From Acidobacteriota bacterium (GTDB taxonomy: Bacteria > Acidobacteriota > UBA4820 > DSQY01), in the NCBI GenBank assembly GCA_021814085.1, contig JAKAJA010000002.1, positions 1 through 23,002 of the forward strand: a stretch of DNA of 23,002 nucleotides. The letters run 5' to 3'. Within the stretch, counting starts at the first letter, position 1; the number at the start of each line of letters is the position of its first letter. The notes beneath the pieces are model-generated. The model worked only from the letters and a program-made list of their open reading frames with translations, did no database searches and was not told the DNA's origin. Below, one piece after another: positions 7,201 through 14,463 of this stretch. A program made the position numbers and the translations under genes.

Positions 7201-9452
7201 ATGAGGGAGCCGCCACCGTAAATGTTCGTGGTATCAAAGCTGGCGCTGGTACCGGTCCCCGAGTCCAAGGCTATCGTGGCTGAGATGAGGCGGTACTGGA
7301 AGGTAAGGGGGGGCGTCCCCGGGCCGCCCCCGTCGCTCGTGTCGCTTCCGCTCCAGGCGAAGTTCAGCGTGTCGTTGAAGCCGTCCGGGGGCGCCTGCGT
7401 GAACTGGACGGCGGGCGGGATGTGGTCCGCGGAGCCAGTCACGGTGAGGGGGTAATCCACCTGCTTGGACTTTCCGCACGCGTTCGTGGCTCTTACGTGA
7501 AAGGTGTACGGCCCCGGGGCGAGGCTCGTGTAAGAGGCGTACCGGACGCCGTCCCCCGCGGCGTGGGACCAGGCGCCCTCCAGCCCTTCCAGGTAGTACG
7601 CCACGGCGGCCCCTTCGCCGCTATTGCAGTCGCCGAAGGCGTTCCAGAAGAAATAGACCCTGCCCCCGGCCGTGGAGGCGGGCGGGGTAAACAAGAGGCG
7701 CAGAGCCACAACACTGGGGTCCGGCGGGCCGCCCGGCGGCAGCATGTTGGGGGTGACCGGTGCGCCCGCCCGCGTGCCGCTTTGGAGGATCTGCGGCGGG
7801 ACGTGGTGGATCGTCCCAGCGGGGTGCGGGCTCCACCCGGTGCCGTCCTTGCGGCCGAGGTAGACACTGTTGGAGGAGCCCCAAGGGTAAGAACCGCTGT
7901 CAATCTTGTCGGGGATGCCGTCTCCGTTCACGTCGGCGAAGCGCACGCCCAAATCAACCGTCCCGTGCTGGAACTGGTGGCACACGTAGAACATCGCGAT
8001 GGGCTCGCCGGGGATGGAGGGCCCCTGGACCTGCGTCCAGGCGCTTCCGCCCGGCCCCGGATTGAGGAATATGTTTTGGACGTTCTCCAGCGGGGTATTG
8101 CCATAGGCGCAGTCGTTGTGGACGAAAGAATCAACCTTATCGGGAAGCCCGTCGCCGTTGAGGTCCAGAAGCACGCTCCCCTTGGAGAGCGCCACCGCGT
8201 ACTCCGTGTTGCCGCCCCCGTACTTGTAGCCGCCTGCGCTGAAGGAGAGCCCCGGAAGAGCCGAATAGGGGCCCGAACCGGTTTCCCACTGCAGGGGCTG
8301 CGCGTCATAGTCGGCGTAGCCGAAGGTGACGCTCTTGCTGACGGAGGCAAGCCCCGCCCCCTGGCCGGTTATCGTGATCTGGCGCAGCAGGCTCCTGCCC
8401 GTGGTCCGGCTGACGCTCTGGCCCGTGGCGGGGTCCGCGTAGCCGAGATCGTACTTGCGCAGGGCAGTTGCGGGCGTGAGGCTCCCTTCTCCCGTCCACG
8501 CGCCTGCCAGCACGGATTTGAGGCGGTCGCCAATGTCCTGGCGTACGCCGTTGCGGTACGAAAACCTCTTATCCGGCCGGTCCTCGTAGAGAAACTTCAC
8601 CGCCGCGAAGTGGCTGTAGCCGGAGAGGACGTCGTTGCCGCCGTAGACGATCATCGCGGGCAGGTGGCTCCCCCCACTGGAGTACACGTCGGGATTGGAG
8701 GAAACGAGGCGGCCCTGCGTATAGGTGTACTCCATGGTGTTGTTGTCCACGTCCACGATTTTGCGCAGCATCCACTCGTTGCGGCGCTCCTGGTATCCCA
8801 CGGGTTGTGAGGTGTCGGTGAACACCAGGCAGAAATCGGACGTGGCGTCCCCGGCGACCGGCCCGAAGTAGTAGTGCTCCCCGGACTTGCTCAAGACGTC
8901 CCAGTAGTCCACCTGGTTCGTCAGGACGCGGCTGCCCGTCGCGTCGGTGCCGAACAGGTAGTGGGCAACGGCCTTGCTCCAGGACTCCACCCGCGTGTGG
9001 AAGGCCCTTTGGCCGGTCGCGGGGTCGGTCGCGGCATCCACCGGCAAGAGTTGGACGCCCGAGCCGTTGAGGCTCATGTAGAACTCGTCGCTGGCGCCGT
9101 ATGCCGGAGCGCTCTTGAAGGGGCCGGTGCGCGTGATGGAAGAGGAGGGGATGCCCCAGCCTACGCCGGCGAGGCCGTCGGCGTTCGTGCTCGCATAGGA
9201 GACGGCCAGGGCGGGCTGAAGCCCGTTGCGGGCGGGCAGGACCTCAATGGGGACCGAGGTGCTGTAGGTTCCCGAGAAGGGGTTCACCTGGCCGGAGACA
9301 AGGGTCCCCTGCGCGGAGGGGCTCTGGCCGGACTGCACCGGCAGGACCGGGTCCGAGGCCGTCCGCGGCTTCAAGGCAACCAGCGCAACGCCGAGGACAC
9401 AGAGAGACAGCTTCCAAGTCCAACCCCTCTTCAAGGATCGTTTCTTGGCCAC
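1254..9452 (-). CDS. Giant SpvB / FG-GAP / RHS-repeat protein, putative polymorphic toxin
   Basis: 2732 residues; GTG start at 9452 with AGGAGGGG six bases upstream. A basic and hydrophobic N-terminus (about 1-30) looks like a Sec signal. Residues about 40-110 match the SpvB start (VNPFSGTYSTSVPIEVLP, ADGLAGVGWGI). Six FG-GAP calcium-binding loops of DxNGDGxxD type lie near residues 429, 505, 800, 868, 944 and 1036, with Ig-like sequence at about 590-770 between them. YD-type RHS repeats follow to about 2080. The conserved RHS core (DHLGSVNTLTD ... GLIYAHARYYNPAIGHFMSPD ... NNPINLTDPTGHFG) lies at about 2270-2385, followed by a Gly/Ala-rich hydrophobic region to about 2530 and a variable C-terminal domain. 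In this family the RHS shell encloses a C-terminal toxin. The last 200 residues match no toxin I recognise, but hold Cys at about 2648, His at about 2685 and Asp at about 2703. The following lipoprotein is coupled to it. Confidence 0.9.
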   Translation of the reverse strand: MAKKRSLKRGWTWKLSLCVLGVALVALKPRTASDPVLPVQSGQSPSAQGTLVSGQVNPFSGTYSTSVPIEVLPARNGLQPALAVSYASTNADGLAGVGWGIPSSSITRTGPFKSAPAYGASDEFYMSLNGSGVQLLPVDAATDPATGQRAFHTRVESWSKAVAHYLFGTDATGSRVLTNQVDYWDVLSKSGEHYYFGPVAGDATSDFCLVFTDTSQPVGYQERRNEWMLRKIVDVDNNTMEYTYTQGRLVSSNPDVYSSGGSHLPAMIVYGGNDVLSGYSHFAAVKFLYEDRPDKRFSYRNGVRQDIGDRLKSVLAGAWTGEGSLTPATALRKYDLGYADPATGQSVSRTTGRSLLRQITITGQGAGLASVSKSVTFGYADYDAQPLQWETGSGPYSALPGLSFSAGGYKYGGGNTEYAVALSKGSVLLDLNGDGLPDKVDSFVHNDCAYGNTPLENVQNIFLNPGPGGSAWTQVQGPSIPGEPIAMFYVCHQFQHGTVDLGVRFADVNGDGIPDKIDSGSYPWGSSNSVYLGRKDGTGWSPHPAGTIHHVPPQILQSGTRAGAPVTPNMLPPGGPPDPSVVALRLLFTPPASTAGGRVYFFWNAFGDCNSGEGAAVAYYLEGLEGAWSHAAGDGVRYASYTSLAPGPYTFHVRATNACGKSKQVDYPLTVTGSADHIPPAVQFTQAPPDGFNDTLNFAWSGSDTSDGGGPGTPPLTFQYRLISATIALDSGTGTSASFDTTNIYGGGSLIVMAYDGAGNMTPAEWAFEGGHLAPPVMAVNVTNGAQGTLSAAENGVLYADVNGDGYADVIMSVWDSRLNTFSARVVWLFDPSRDQWVESPEFEAGIPPILVRDTDDSMVDVGWRLADMNGDGLPDWVQSYDYDPSRPVARNVIFNTGHGWAAAGAQGLGVLPGQPFTARRYVGQSGGQPMNLNRDQGAWLLDINGDGLPDKVDGFYPNDTTTACGFLDMPGGSKNVWLNGGTGFSQVAGLAPYQASPPGTVYPGYGFSEPFVTTLKAGQPKALASRDTGVRVTDLNGDGLPDFVRSYEFVLYDQNGSSLCTYTPRDVRMAKPQNAASARLDYLTEVDNPIGGKTRITYASGAGSYTRTVPDPSNPVLGDYNPVVPYVVQSVTSDAGRAEAPATYTTTYDYKHPKWDVAERQFAGFREVTVVSPDGTSTKTTYEQDFPLTGMVKTVESFEAAAPGQPGGPLFQTSSSTYDASKDGFGLWHVHKLSDRTTVSEPSQPGAPSLTTGVDYVSFDAHDNVLEVHTLGDVNDPADDKRVVTTYLNDESKWLLGYVRQVDTFAASSTNPTSSKQILYDYATSPQSQSLTKGHPTEERNWLDVDTAGGTRAAFNDYLSSATIAFNGDGTIRERKDALGVSTTFDYSGDPTHRFPTSKTVHGLHGLDLYTTTVASDAWGHPLQVTDAKQVTTRTVYDGLGRETYSFVKFSPAGVEFLTKQTKYHDEAAGRPSTQFVEQITYLPNNTTEGLHSYAKYDGLGRTYQTLTPGWQRAPGDGVYTDTLYDPYGRVDKKSRPHFASTAVQWVRYEYDLRSRAVKEHGFGKDTETIFQTPTRVTGKVTGTGDDGLPATHQKTTEADAYGRLVMVQHDAMPPVFYEYDVMGSLVAAHEGAPGGPDLVRLTYDSWGHKLTYRDFDAGTPTTLTEYFYDHTGRLVKQLETASAAPSNWRQTVLAYGGDLGQLTSRLGSDNTGAPPLSESLAYYGATRDLNAGELSQRVDASGVYDFAAFLDASFGATVRSETVARITGASVPYSFATYKDWAGRTVRSVLPTGVEADYAFDPLSGLATGVSDGAGVPFATYTDYDETHLKLWTRGNGVRTAYTHHPVTDRLTDVGSVRTADNALRQGLHYTFYGDDQVRTVQDSTPEGYSQNFTYDANMRLLSASCPAKYGTLSYGYDDSVPGGGVLASKGSFQATAGVVTNGANLLTYAPAFRHRVTDTSEGGHFEYDAWGNVAQETKTDGTQLRYTYDAWNRMVSVETWRPNPGGRGGAWDPAAEYTYDASGERVVTMKHVSPPTPSPPVYSFQHISETGYEVEGVPNSTAVKERWAITGPNGIICWKQRISAGTVFYQNVGRRGESLLASMAWEDFKRDLTTEARRHGRDLLGFAGLPSRASFSAGLTASKDLWQVVSHGARAFNYDPEAQAKAIEGTLVALAILLVALVSSRRIRRILAAQLRRGLAPSVLRRLARQGAFKGTLEGPQPLGPWNVPALRLAARFLILLFFFQGLAFFVPVSAQAQAVPCNETFYPLSDHLGSVNTLTDGTGNAVMTQHFLPFGEDFESPRPGVSTCNNSEPWPYGFTGQYHDAESGLIYAHARYYNPAIGHFMSPDSVIPNPNDTFSYDRYAYVRNNPINLTDPTGHFGILAGAIIGAVVGGIMAWINGGNIGQGMLMGAIAGAMFGVASMAAHPFVATVFVGALTGAMSSAIYGGNILQGALIGAAGAAIGYGFAKWGGPQGLNLGKFGQGVLSVMSGGVVGGLSNVAMGGDFWQGFTQGAISAGLSYAANAIAGEIKHAQTLKAMKGALARTEDEFLAGGQGDGASKQYGPGTMPVGLGAAASTVDVASPYDPEVNQREYLEFVAGRALSDKEFATALNMWKEAVHIENRVWEQAKLGKFQFLEYFLSGQSCGQYASDLQKFIETLKPQYWKPAIWWKSGWGFETFPHRYVMLQSQPGGILPPIYVDTSIGFTFGFLTQPLWTARPDPNIGRAL
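3083..3110 (-). repeat. Short tandem repeat tract encoding TTEARRHG inside the RHS gene
   Basis: On the minus strand an 8-base unit ACGGAGGC occurs twice, followed by the variant ACGGAAGG, all preceded by CACC. In the RHS reading frame it encodes TTEARRHGR. As far as I know, similar tracts (CACGGAGGCACGGAG type) occur as dispersed non-coding repeats in several environmental bacterial genomes, and translated copies appear as odd TEARRHG peptides. Here it sits within an insertion in the RHS protein. Confidence 0.5.
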
Positions 9453-10074
9453 GGATCCCCTCCTGCTTTAAGAACGCTGCGCGTGTAGGGACGTTTTCCC
9501 AATAAGTAGAGATGTACGCGGGAATAGCTTGCCGTCAAGGAGAGTCAAAATCACCTTCAGATAAGTCACGCAGAACAGGGGAGTTGTTGCATGAGAGAAA
9601 CGAGGCGCCATGCCACACAGCCGTCACGTGACACCGTGCCCCAGACGCGGGTTTCTGACCGCGGCCATCTCCCTGGAGCACCGCCCTTTAGCGTTAAACC
9701 GGGAGACCTTGGGGGGCACTATCCCCCGTCCGTTTCGCGGCTCCTAGGGCTCCTAGGGCTCTTTAGGAAGTCGTTTCTCAGTGGAAGGGTCCAGGGAGGG
9801 GGAGAAACCCCGCCCGGCGGGGGGATAAGGGGGACGGAGCCCCTATAGCAGGGAACCTAGAGGGAGAAGAATCACCAAGCCCGCGCCCGGCAGCCGAATT
9901 CGGGTCCGGAAGGCGTCACGAATGCCCCCCGTACCACCCTGCACGGCTTCAAGAGACACGGCGCCATATGGATCGGGAAGGTACCTTTCTGCCCCTGCTC
10001 CAGCACCTCCTGGCGACTTGCAAATTTTCTGGATTGCCGTTTTTGGTTTAAAGTAGGCTAAGGAGGTGGCAGTT
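9453..10074. other. Intergenic region between divergent RHS and methyltransferase genes
   Basis: This 622-base gap separates divergent genes and should hold the promoters of both. For the RHS gene a TTGACG lies on the minus strand near 9535-9530, but no good -10 box follows at normal spacing. Near the methyltransferase the sequence becomes AT-rich (10020-10055) and an 8-base palindrome CCATATGG lies at 9964-9971. The centre (9700-9845) has a tandem 9-base repeat and G- and C-runs, including CCCCGCC/GGCGGGG at about 9805-9820. The open frame 9591-9848 has low-complexity composition and is not credible. Confidence 0.4.
9741..9767. repeat. Tandem 9-bp repeat, three units
   Basis: CTCCTAGGG occurs twice back to back (9741-9749 and 9750-9758), followed by the degenerate copy CTCTTTAGG (9759-9767). 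It lies between the RHS gene and the restriction-modification genes, in non-coding sequence. No function can be read from it. Confidence 0.6.
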
Positions 10075-11280
10075 ATGACCAACATGACCACCTTGGATCT
10101 GTTCTGCGGTGCCGGAGGTATTACTGAGGGCTTCCGCCGGGCTGGATTCGAATGTTTGTATGGGAACGATTTTAGCATCGACGCCATAAGCACATTCCGA
10201 AAGAACCATCCCCGAGCGGAAGGAGTCTGCGATACCATCGAGGCGCTCGATCCCCGAAAGGTGCGCAAAAGCATTGGTCTAGGCCGGGGCGAACTGCATT
10301 GCCTCGTTGGAGGCCCTCCTTGCCAAGGATTCTCTATTAACGCGCCCATCAGGGTCCTGGATGACCCCAGAAACAGCTTGGTAAGGCACTTCTTGGGCTT
10401 CGTTAAGGAATTTCAGCCCAGGACCGTGCTCATAGAGAATGTGCCGGGGATGCTCTCCCTTGAGGGAGGCCAAGTACTCCATGAAATCCTCGGCGAACTG
10501 AAAGAACAAGGGTATGCTTGTGCGCATCGGATCCTCTTTGCGGCTCACTATGGCGTGCCCCAGGAGCGTTGGCGTCTGATCATACTTGCCGCCAGGACAG
10601 GCAGCGCGCCTGAGCATCCCCTTCCAAAGCACGACGTCTTCGCGCGCGCCAATTTCACCGGCGGCAGGGAGCTTACTTTCCGGCCTCCCTACCTGCATGA
10701 GAAAACCCTTAGGCCGATGGTGACTGTGGCGGAGGCCCTGGGCGATCTGCCTGTTCTTCATTCCGGCGAAGGGGCTGAAATGATGGACTATCCTGGGCCG
10801 CCTTGTTCAGCTTACTCACGCGAAATGCGCAAGGGGTCCCCAAAAGTCTGGAACCACTGGGCTCCCAGGATCGCCCAGATCAATCTCGATCGGTTGAGGT
10901 ACATCAAGCCTGGCGGAAGCTGGCGCGACATTCCCAGGGATCTCCTTCCCGCCGGAATGCGGCGTGCACGCACGTCTGACCACACCAAGCGATATGGGCG
11001 GTTAAGGCCTGAAGGGCTCTCAGGGACCGTAATGACGAAGATGGATCCTCATTGGGGGGCCGCCTTTCATTACTCGCAGGACCGGACACTCACGGTGAGA
11101 GAGGCCGCCCGGCTCCAGTCGTTTCCCGATAGCTACGTCATTTCCGGACCGCGGGTTTCTCAGTACGAGCAGGTGGGGAATGCGGTCCCGCCCCTGATGG
11201 CAAGGGCGGTTGCAGAATCACTTCAGCGTTTTCTTCTTCAGAATTCCGAGTGCGGCGAACGGAGGCTGCGGATTCTATGA
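10075..11280 (+). CDS. DNA (cytosine-5) methyltransferase of the restriction-modification operon
   Basis: 401 residues. It transfers a methyl group from S-adenosylmethionine to carbon 5 of cytosine in a specific site, protecting host DNA from the linked endonuclease. All main C5-methyltransferase motifs are visible: motif I DLFCGAGG (about 8-15), motif IV GGPPCQGFS with catalytic Cys83, motif VI ENV (about 121-123), motif VIII QERWRL (about 163-168) and motif X QVGNAVPP (from about 366). A GTG at 10066 is possible, but AGGAGG at 10061-10066 is spaced ideally for the ATG at 10075, which I prefer. The stop overlaps the next gene by ATGA, so methyltransferase and nuclease are translationally coupled, methyltransferase first. 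The variable region between VIII and X should set specificity; the site itself is unknown. Confidence 0.93.
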   Translation: MTNMTTLDLFCGAGGITEGFRRAGFECLYGNDFSIDAISTFRKNHPRAEGVCDTIEALDPRKVRKSIGLGRGELHCLVGGPPCQGFSINAPIRVLDDPRNSLVRHFLGFVKEFQPRTVLIENVPGMLSLEGGQVLHEILGELKEQGYACAHRILFAAHYGVPQERWRLIILAARTGSAPEHPLPKHDVFARANFTGGRELTFRPPYLHEKTLRPMVTVAEALGDLPVLHSGEGAEMMDYPGPPCSAYSREMRKGSPKVWNHWAPRIAQINLDRLRYIKPGGSWRDIPRDLLPAGMRRARTSDHTKRYGRLRPEGLSGTVMTKMDPHWGAAFHYSQDRTLTVREAARLQSFPDSYVISGPRVSQYEQVGNAVPPLMARAVAESLQRFLLQNSECGERRLRIL

Positions 11281-12182
11281 CTCTTCGAATCGCGGAATGG
11301 TTCGGCCATTACTCCACGGCCAGAGACTCCAGGGCCAAGAAGGACCGTGCCGAAGAGAAATGCCCCTTCATTGAGACCACGTGCACCAAGACCTTCAACG
11401 ATGGCTCGATCTCCGGCGTCTGTTCCGTGACGGACGGCAAAGGACGTGCGGTCGCAATCTGTCCAAATCGCCTATATGCGCGCGGCCATGCCTTCCTAGG
11501 GGAAATCGCAGCGGTCGCGTTTGGGGGAACTCCGGAGATCCTCCATCCGCGTGACGTTGCAGGAGCGCGTCACGACGGGACGAAGGTCGTCGCATTTGGA
11601 AAAAACTTCGGGAGCGAACTGAAGCTGCCGAAGAGAGGCGGCAGAGGGTCCTATTTTGTGGACTGGATTCTTGCGAGGATCGGCCCGGAGGGCGTGCTCG
11701 CCGAGTTCGTTGCAGTCGAAGTGCAGACCATAGACACGACAGGCTCGTATAGGCCGCAGGTGCAGGGTCTTCGCCGCGGGGACGAAGTTCTATCTGAATC
11801 CAAGGCCGGTTTGAACTGGGAGAATGTAAACAAACGGATTCTGCCCCAGTTGATTTACAAGGGCCATGTGCTTCGGCGCGAGCGCCTTTGCACGAAAGGC
11901 CTTTTCTTCGTCTGCCCGGGACCCGTATATCGGCGGATTCAGGAGCGCCTGGGCGGCGGGCTCTTGCGGTACGAGAATCTCCAGCCCGGCTCTATCGTCT
12001 TCAGATGGTACGATTTGCAGGCAACGCAGGGCGGGGCGTATAATCTGGTCTTCTCGGACCAGTTTCCCACCACAGTCGATCAGGTAGCGACTGCCTTCAC
12101 ATCCCCCACGAATCTTCCAGAGGCCGGCGTTTACGAAGAGGCTATCCGCTCAGCCATTGAACGGTACGGGACGAGGTCCTAA
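11277..12182 (+). CDS. NotI-family type II restriction endonuclease
   Basis: 301 residues from the ATG at 11277; a GTG at 11250 is less likely because the ATG overlaps the methyltransferase stop as ATGA. From memory of the NotI protein, similarity runs through the length: AEWFGH at the N-terminus, then four cysteines at 29, 36, 49 and 62 (CPF ... C ... GVCSV ... ICPNR), like the Cys4 iron site of NotI. A PD-(D/E)XK variant active site follows: Asp129 in FVDW, and Glu148 and Gln150 in VEVQT, then GSY. In NotI the matching residues are D160, E182 and Q184. It should cut double-stranded DNA at a specific, probably GC-rich site. It lies between its methyltransferase and a Vsr gene. Family assignment is strong; identical specificity to NotI is not shown. 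Confidence 0.85.
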   Translation: MTLRIAEWFGHYSTARDSRAKKDRAEEKCPFIETTCTKTFNDGSISGVCSVTDGKGRAVAICPNRLYARGHAFLGEIAAVAFGGTPEILHPRDVAGARHDGTKVVAFGKNFGSELKLPKRGGRGSYFVDWILARIGPEGVLAEFVAVEVQTIDTTGSYRPQVQGLRRGDEVLSESKAGLNWENVNKRILPQLIYKGHVLRRERLCTKGLFFVCPGPVYRRIQERLGGGLLRYENLQPGSIVFRWYDLQATQGGAYNLVFSDQFPTTVDQVATAFTSPTNLPEAGVYEEAIRSAIERYGTRS

Positions 12183-12201
12183 AAGAACAGGTCTGCAAAC
12201 A

Positions 12202-12606
12202 ATGGACCGCCTGACCAAGCAACAACGCAGCCGAAACATGGCGAAGATACGCTCTGTCAATACAGGCCCAGAGATCCTGGTCAGAAGGGTGGCGCACAGG
12301 CTGGGCTTCAGGTTTCGGCTTCATAGAAAAGACCTTCCTGGTACCCCTGATCTGGTGTTTCCTGCCCGCCAACAAGTCATTTTGGTTCATGGGTGTTTCT
12401 GGCATACACACGATTGCGCTGTTGGGAGGCACCGACCTAAATCCAACGTAAAGTATTGGACCCAGAAGCTCGACAGGAACATTGCGCGGGACAAAAAGCA
12501 GATCCGAGCGCTCAAGGCCCTTGGTTGGAAACCGCTAGTGATCTGGGAGTGTCAGACAAAGGATATTCAATTACTAAGCGCGATTATCCTCCGCTTCCTC
12601 AAGTAG
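12202..12606 (+). CDS. vsr: Very short patch repair (Vsr) mismatch endonuclease
   Basis: 134 residues from the ATG at 12202; an in-frame upstream ATG at 12157 would overlap the nuclease gene and adds no conserved sequence. Vsr nicks next to T:G mismatches made when 5-methylcytosine deaminates, starting repair back to C:G. Visible hallmarks are RSRNMAKIRSVNTGPE at the start, GTPDLVF with catalytic Asp50, HGCFWHTHDC with His63 and His68, and WEC near residue 117, which together supply the catalytic and zinc ligands. It begins 20 bases after the nuclease gene and closes the plus-strand operon. Its presence fits an upstream methyltransferase that makes 5-methylcytosine. Confidence 0.92.
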   Translation: MDRLTKQQRSRNMAKIRSVNTGPEILVRRVAHRLGFRFRLHRKDLPGTPDLVFPARQQVILVHGCFWHTHDCAVGRHRPKSNVKYWTQKLDRNIARDKKQIRALKALGWKPLVIWECQTKDIQLLSAIILRFLK

Positions 12607-12634
12607 TTTAGGATCTCGGGCTATGGGCTGTACA

Positions 12635-12663
12635 AACGGGATGCGAATCGACGATGTCCCGTT
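12635..12663. terminator. Inverted repeat between convergent operons, candidate terminator
   Basis: AACGGGA (12635-12641) pairs with TCCCGTT (12657-12663) around a 15-base loop, in the 162-base gap where the vsr operon and the receiver gene converge. It is followed by CGAAAAA on the plus strand and by TTTGTA on the minus strand. The position suits a bidirectional terminator, but the stem is short and the T-runs weak. Confidence 0.3.
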
Positions 12664-12768
12664 CGAAAAATTCCCGGAAGGATTGCGGTTGCCCTAGATC
12701 CGGCCTTCCGCGAGTTGTTGATCTGTTGCGGGTCGGTACTCCCTCCCTCGCCATGCCCAGGAACCTTT

Positions 12769-14463
12769 TCAGGACTGCCGCGCCTTCAGTCTCAGCCACT
12801 CCGACTCGGTGAGCCCGACGCGAGACAGGTTTCTTCCGAACTCTTCCGCCGCACGTTGCGCATGCTCCGTCTTTAGCTCCGCAATCCACTCGTACTTGTC
12901 CTTGGCTTCGTCCCGAAAAAAGAACCGGCCTTTTCCGTCTTTGGAAGCGAGGAGGGAATCTGTTCCGGTAGTGAACTTAATGAGAAGGCAATGCTCGACC
13001 TGCGGATTGTATCTTAGTCTAATTGCTTTGTTCTTCAGATCGACGACCACATGCGTGAAGCCCCCTCCATCCTCTGGCACACTCAGGCTGCAAAAAATGA
13101 AAGTCCGGGCGATTCCATTAATCCTCACGCTATCGCATACGGGTTGGAGGCAAAGAAAGTACCGTCTCTTCCTCCCCATCTCTCTGACAATGACTCCGAG
13201 ATGCAAGGGCCGTTGAGCATCCCCATATCTCACCCGCTGGCTCATCAATGAGCCCAGTTCCTGATGGGGCGATTCCCCCCCACCTGCGCCCGAAAGAAAC
13301 TCTGCGACCTTCAGGGGTTTATTCTTCCATGGCAGATTCTTGCAGCTGCCGCCCTTCTGGAAAAACTTGTAATTACTCTGGTCCGCTTCTCCCTTGCAGA
13401 AAGCGCTTCGCGCGAGGCCGAGCGAGTCGCCGCCTGCTCCAACATACTCTGTTGCGTTACTCCCTGGCTTCCATTGTGTCGTGCACCAATCACCGATAAT
13501 GGCCTCGACCTCCGAATCGCTTCCGATAGGGTTCTCACCCAATGTATCTTCGAGCACAGCGCGCATCTCATCGGTCAGTAGAGGGACAATCTGGCTGAAA
13601 CTCTCCTTAGGCAAGGACAATGCCCTGTGTGTAAGGAAGGCCGCATCCAGGCCTGGCTGGAATCGCATAAGAATACGACGGTTGTTATCACGTAGCTTCG
13701 CTACACCACGAAGCACGACGGCCTGCAATAAGCCGGAGGCTAGCAACGAGAACTCCTTGATCGTTCGTTCCGCCAGCATTTTCTCTGGAACCCAGAAATC
13801 GGCGTATTCTTGGAGAGATGTATTTTCACGCTTTCCTAAAATCACTACCCGCGCATTGACCGTTGTGAGAATGAGCCCCTTTGTGGCGGAGTCGACGCCT
13901 ATCTTCTCTTTTCCGACCCGCCTTCCAAGCTCCTCGTAGAGTTGATCCGCCACGGCATGGAGATTGGTTTCCATCGTGTAGATTAGGACGAGGCGCAACT
14001 GGTTCGGAATGTCCTTCATGCTCTGTTCGATGAGATTTGCCACAAGGGTGGTCGCTTTGGATCCTGAATCGCCATGAAGATCCCAATCCACGATGACGAC
14101 ATCGGCGGCAGAGCACAGGCAATACACATCCGATAGTTCTCCGAATGAAGCGTTTTTCTTTGGCTGGTAAAGTGAACAGATTATACGCTTCTTGGCGAAA
14201 CTATTCTGCACGTCGTGAAACGACACTTCCTCAACCGCTTCTGCGCCCTCTTCCCCTTGTTCTGCCGCCGCTTTCTGGGGTGGGGCCGCTGCTGCGCTCC
14301 TCAGTGCCGCCTTTCTCGGCCCGGGCGAAGGCGTCCTTAGACGCGTCGCCACACTTCCGCTTGCATTTTCGTAAATCCGATCGTCCACGACCACGACGGT
14401 CTGGAGGTATCTTCCAGCGGAGTCGAGGATGAAGTCGCCTAAGGTAGGAGCTGCTTCAGGCAT
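12769..14463 (-). CDS. Receiver-domain protein, partner of the HEF-type histidine kinase
   Basis: 564 residues with ATG at 14463. The N-terminal part is a divergent response-receiver domain: acidic pair D27-D28 after a VVVV strand, a long low-complexity loop (about 35-80), the phospho-acceptor strand DVVIVDWDLHGDSG with Asp126 as likely acceptor, and IYT (Thr163) as the conserved switch residue. This resembles the conflict-system receiver family listed in Pfam as Response_reg_2. Residues about 230-564 are an uncharacterised output region without a DNA-binding motif I can see. Its start overlaps the kinase stop by 8 bases (ATGCCTGA), so the two are made together and the kinase should phosphorylate this protein. 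It converges with the vsr operon. How the output acts (nuclease control, toxicity, signalling) cannot be read from the sequence. Confidence 0.7.
   Translation of the reverse strand: MPEAAPTLGDFILDSAGRYLQTVVVVDDRIYENASGSVATRLRTPSPGPRKAALRSAAAAPPQKAAAEQGEEGAEAVEEVSFHDVQNSFAKKRIICSLYQPKKNASFGELSDVYCLCSAADVVIVDWDLHGDSGSKATTLVANLIEQSMKDIPNQLRLVLIYTMETNLHAVADQLYEELGRRVGKEKIGVDSATKGLILTTVNARVVILGKRENTSLQEYADFWVPEKMLAERTIKEFSLLASGLLQAVVLRGVAKLRDNNRRILMRFQPGLDAAFLTHRALSLPKESFSQIVPLLTDEMRAVLEDTLGENPIGSDSEVEAIIGDWCTTQWKPGSNATEYVGAGGDSLGLARSAFCKGEADQSNYKFFQKGGSCKNLPWKNKPLKVAEFLSGAGGGESPHQELGSLMSQRVRYGDAQRPLHLGVIVREMGRKRRYFLCLQPVCDSVRINGIARTFIFCSLSVPEDGGGFTHVVVDLKNKAIRLRYNPQVEHCLLIKFTTGTDSLLASKDGKGRFFFRDEAKDKYEWIAELKTEHAQRAAEEFGRNLSRVGLTESEWLRLKARQS

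Noticed and set aside
3087..8810. Long open frames on the plus strand opposite the RHS gene (3087-4499, 4503-5033, 5055-6275, 7422-8810)
   Set aside because: They are antisense to a gene with clear SpvB, FG-GAP and RHS motifs, are Arg/Val/Gly-rich without domains, and result from few stop codons in GC-rich sequence.
9591..9848. 85-codon plus-strand frame in the RHS-methyltransferase gap
   Set aside because: It crosses the repeat tracts, has low-complexity composition and no ribosome binding site.
9843..10761. Minus-strand frames 9843-10349 and 10279-10761
   Set aside because: Antisense to methyltransferase 1, with no recognisable domains.
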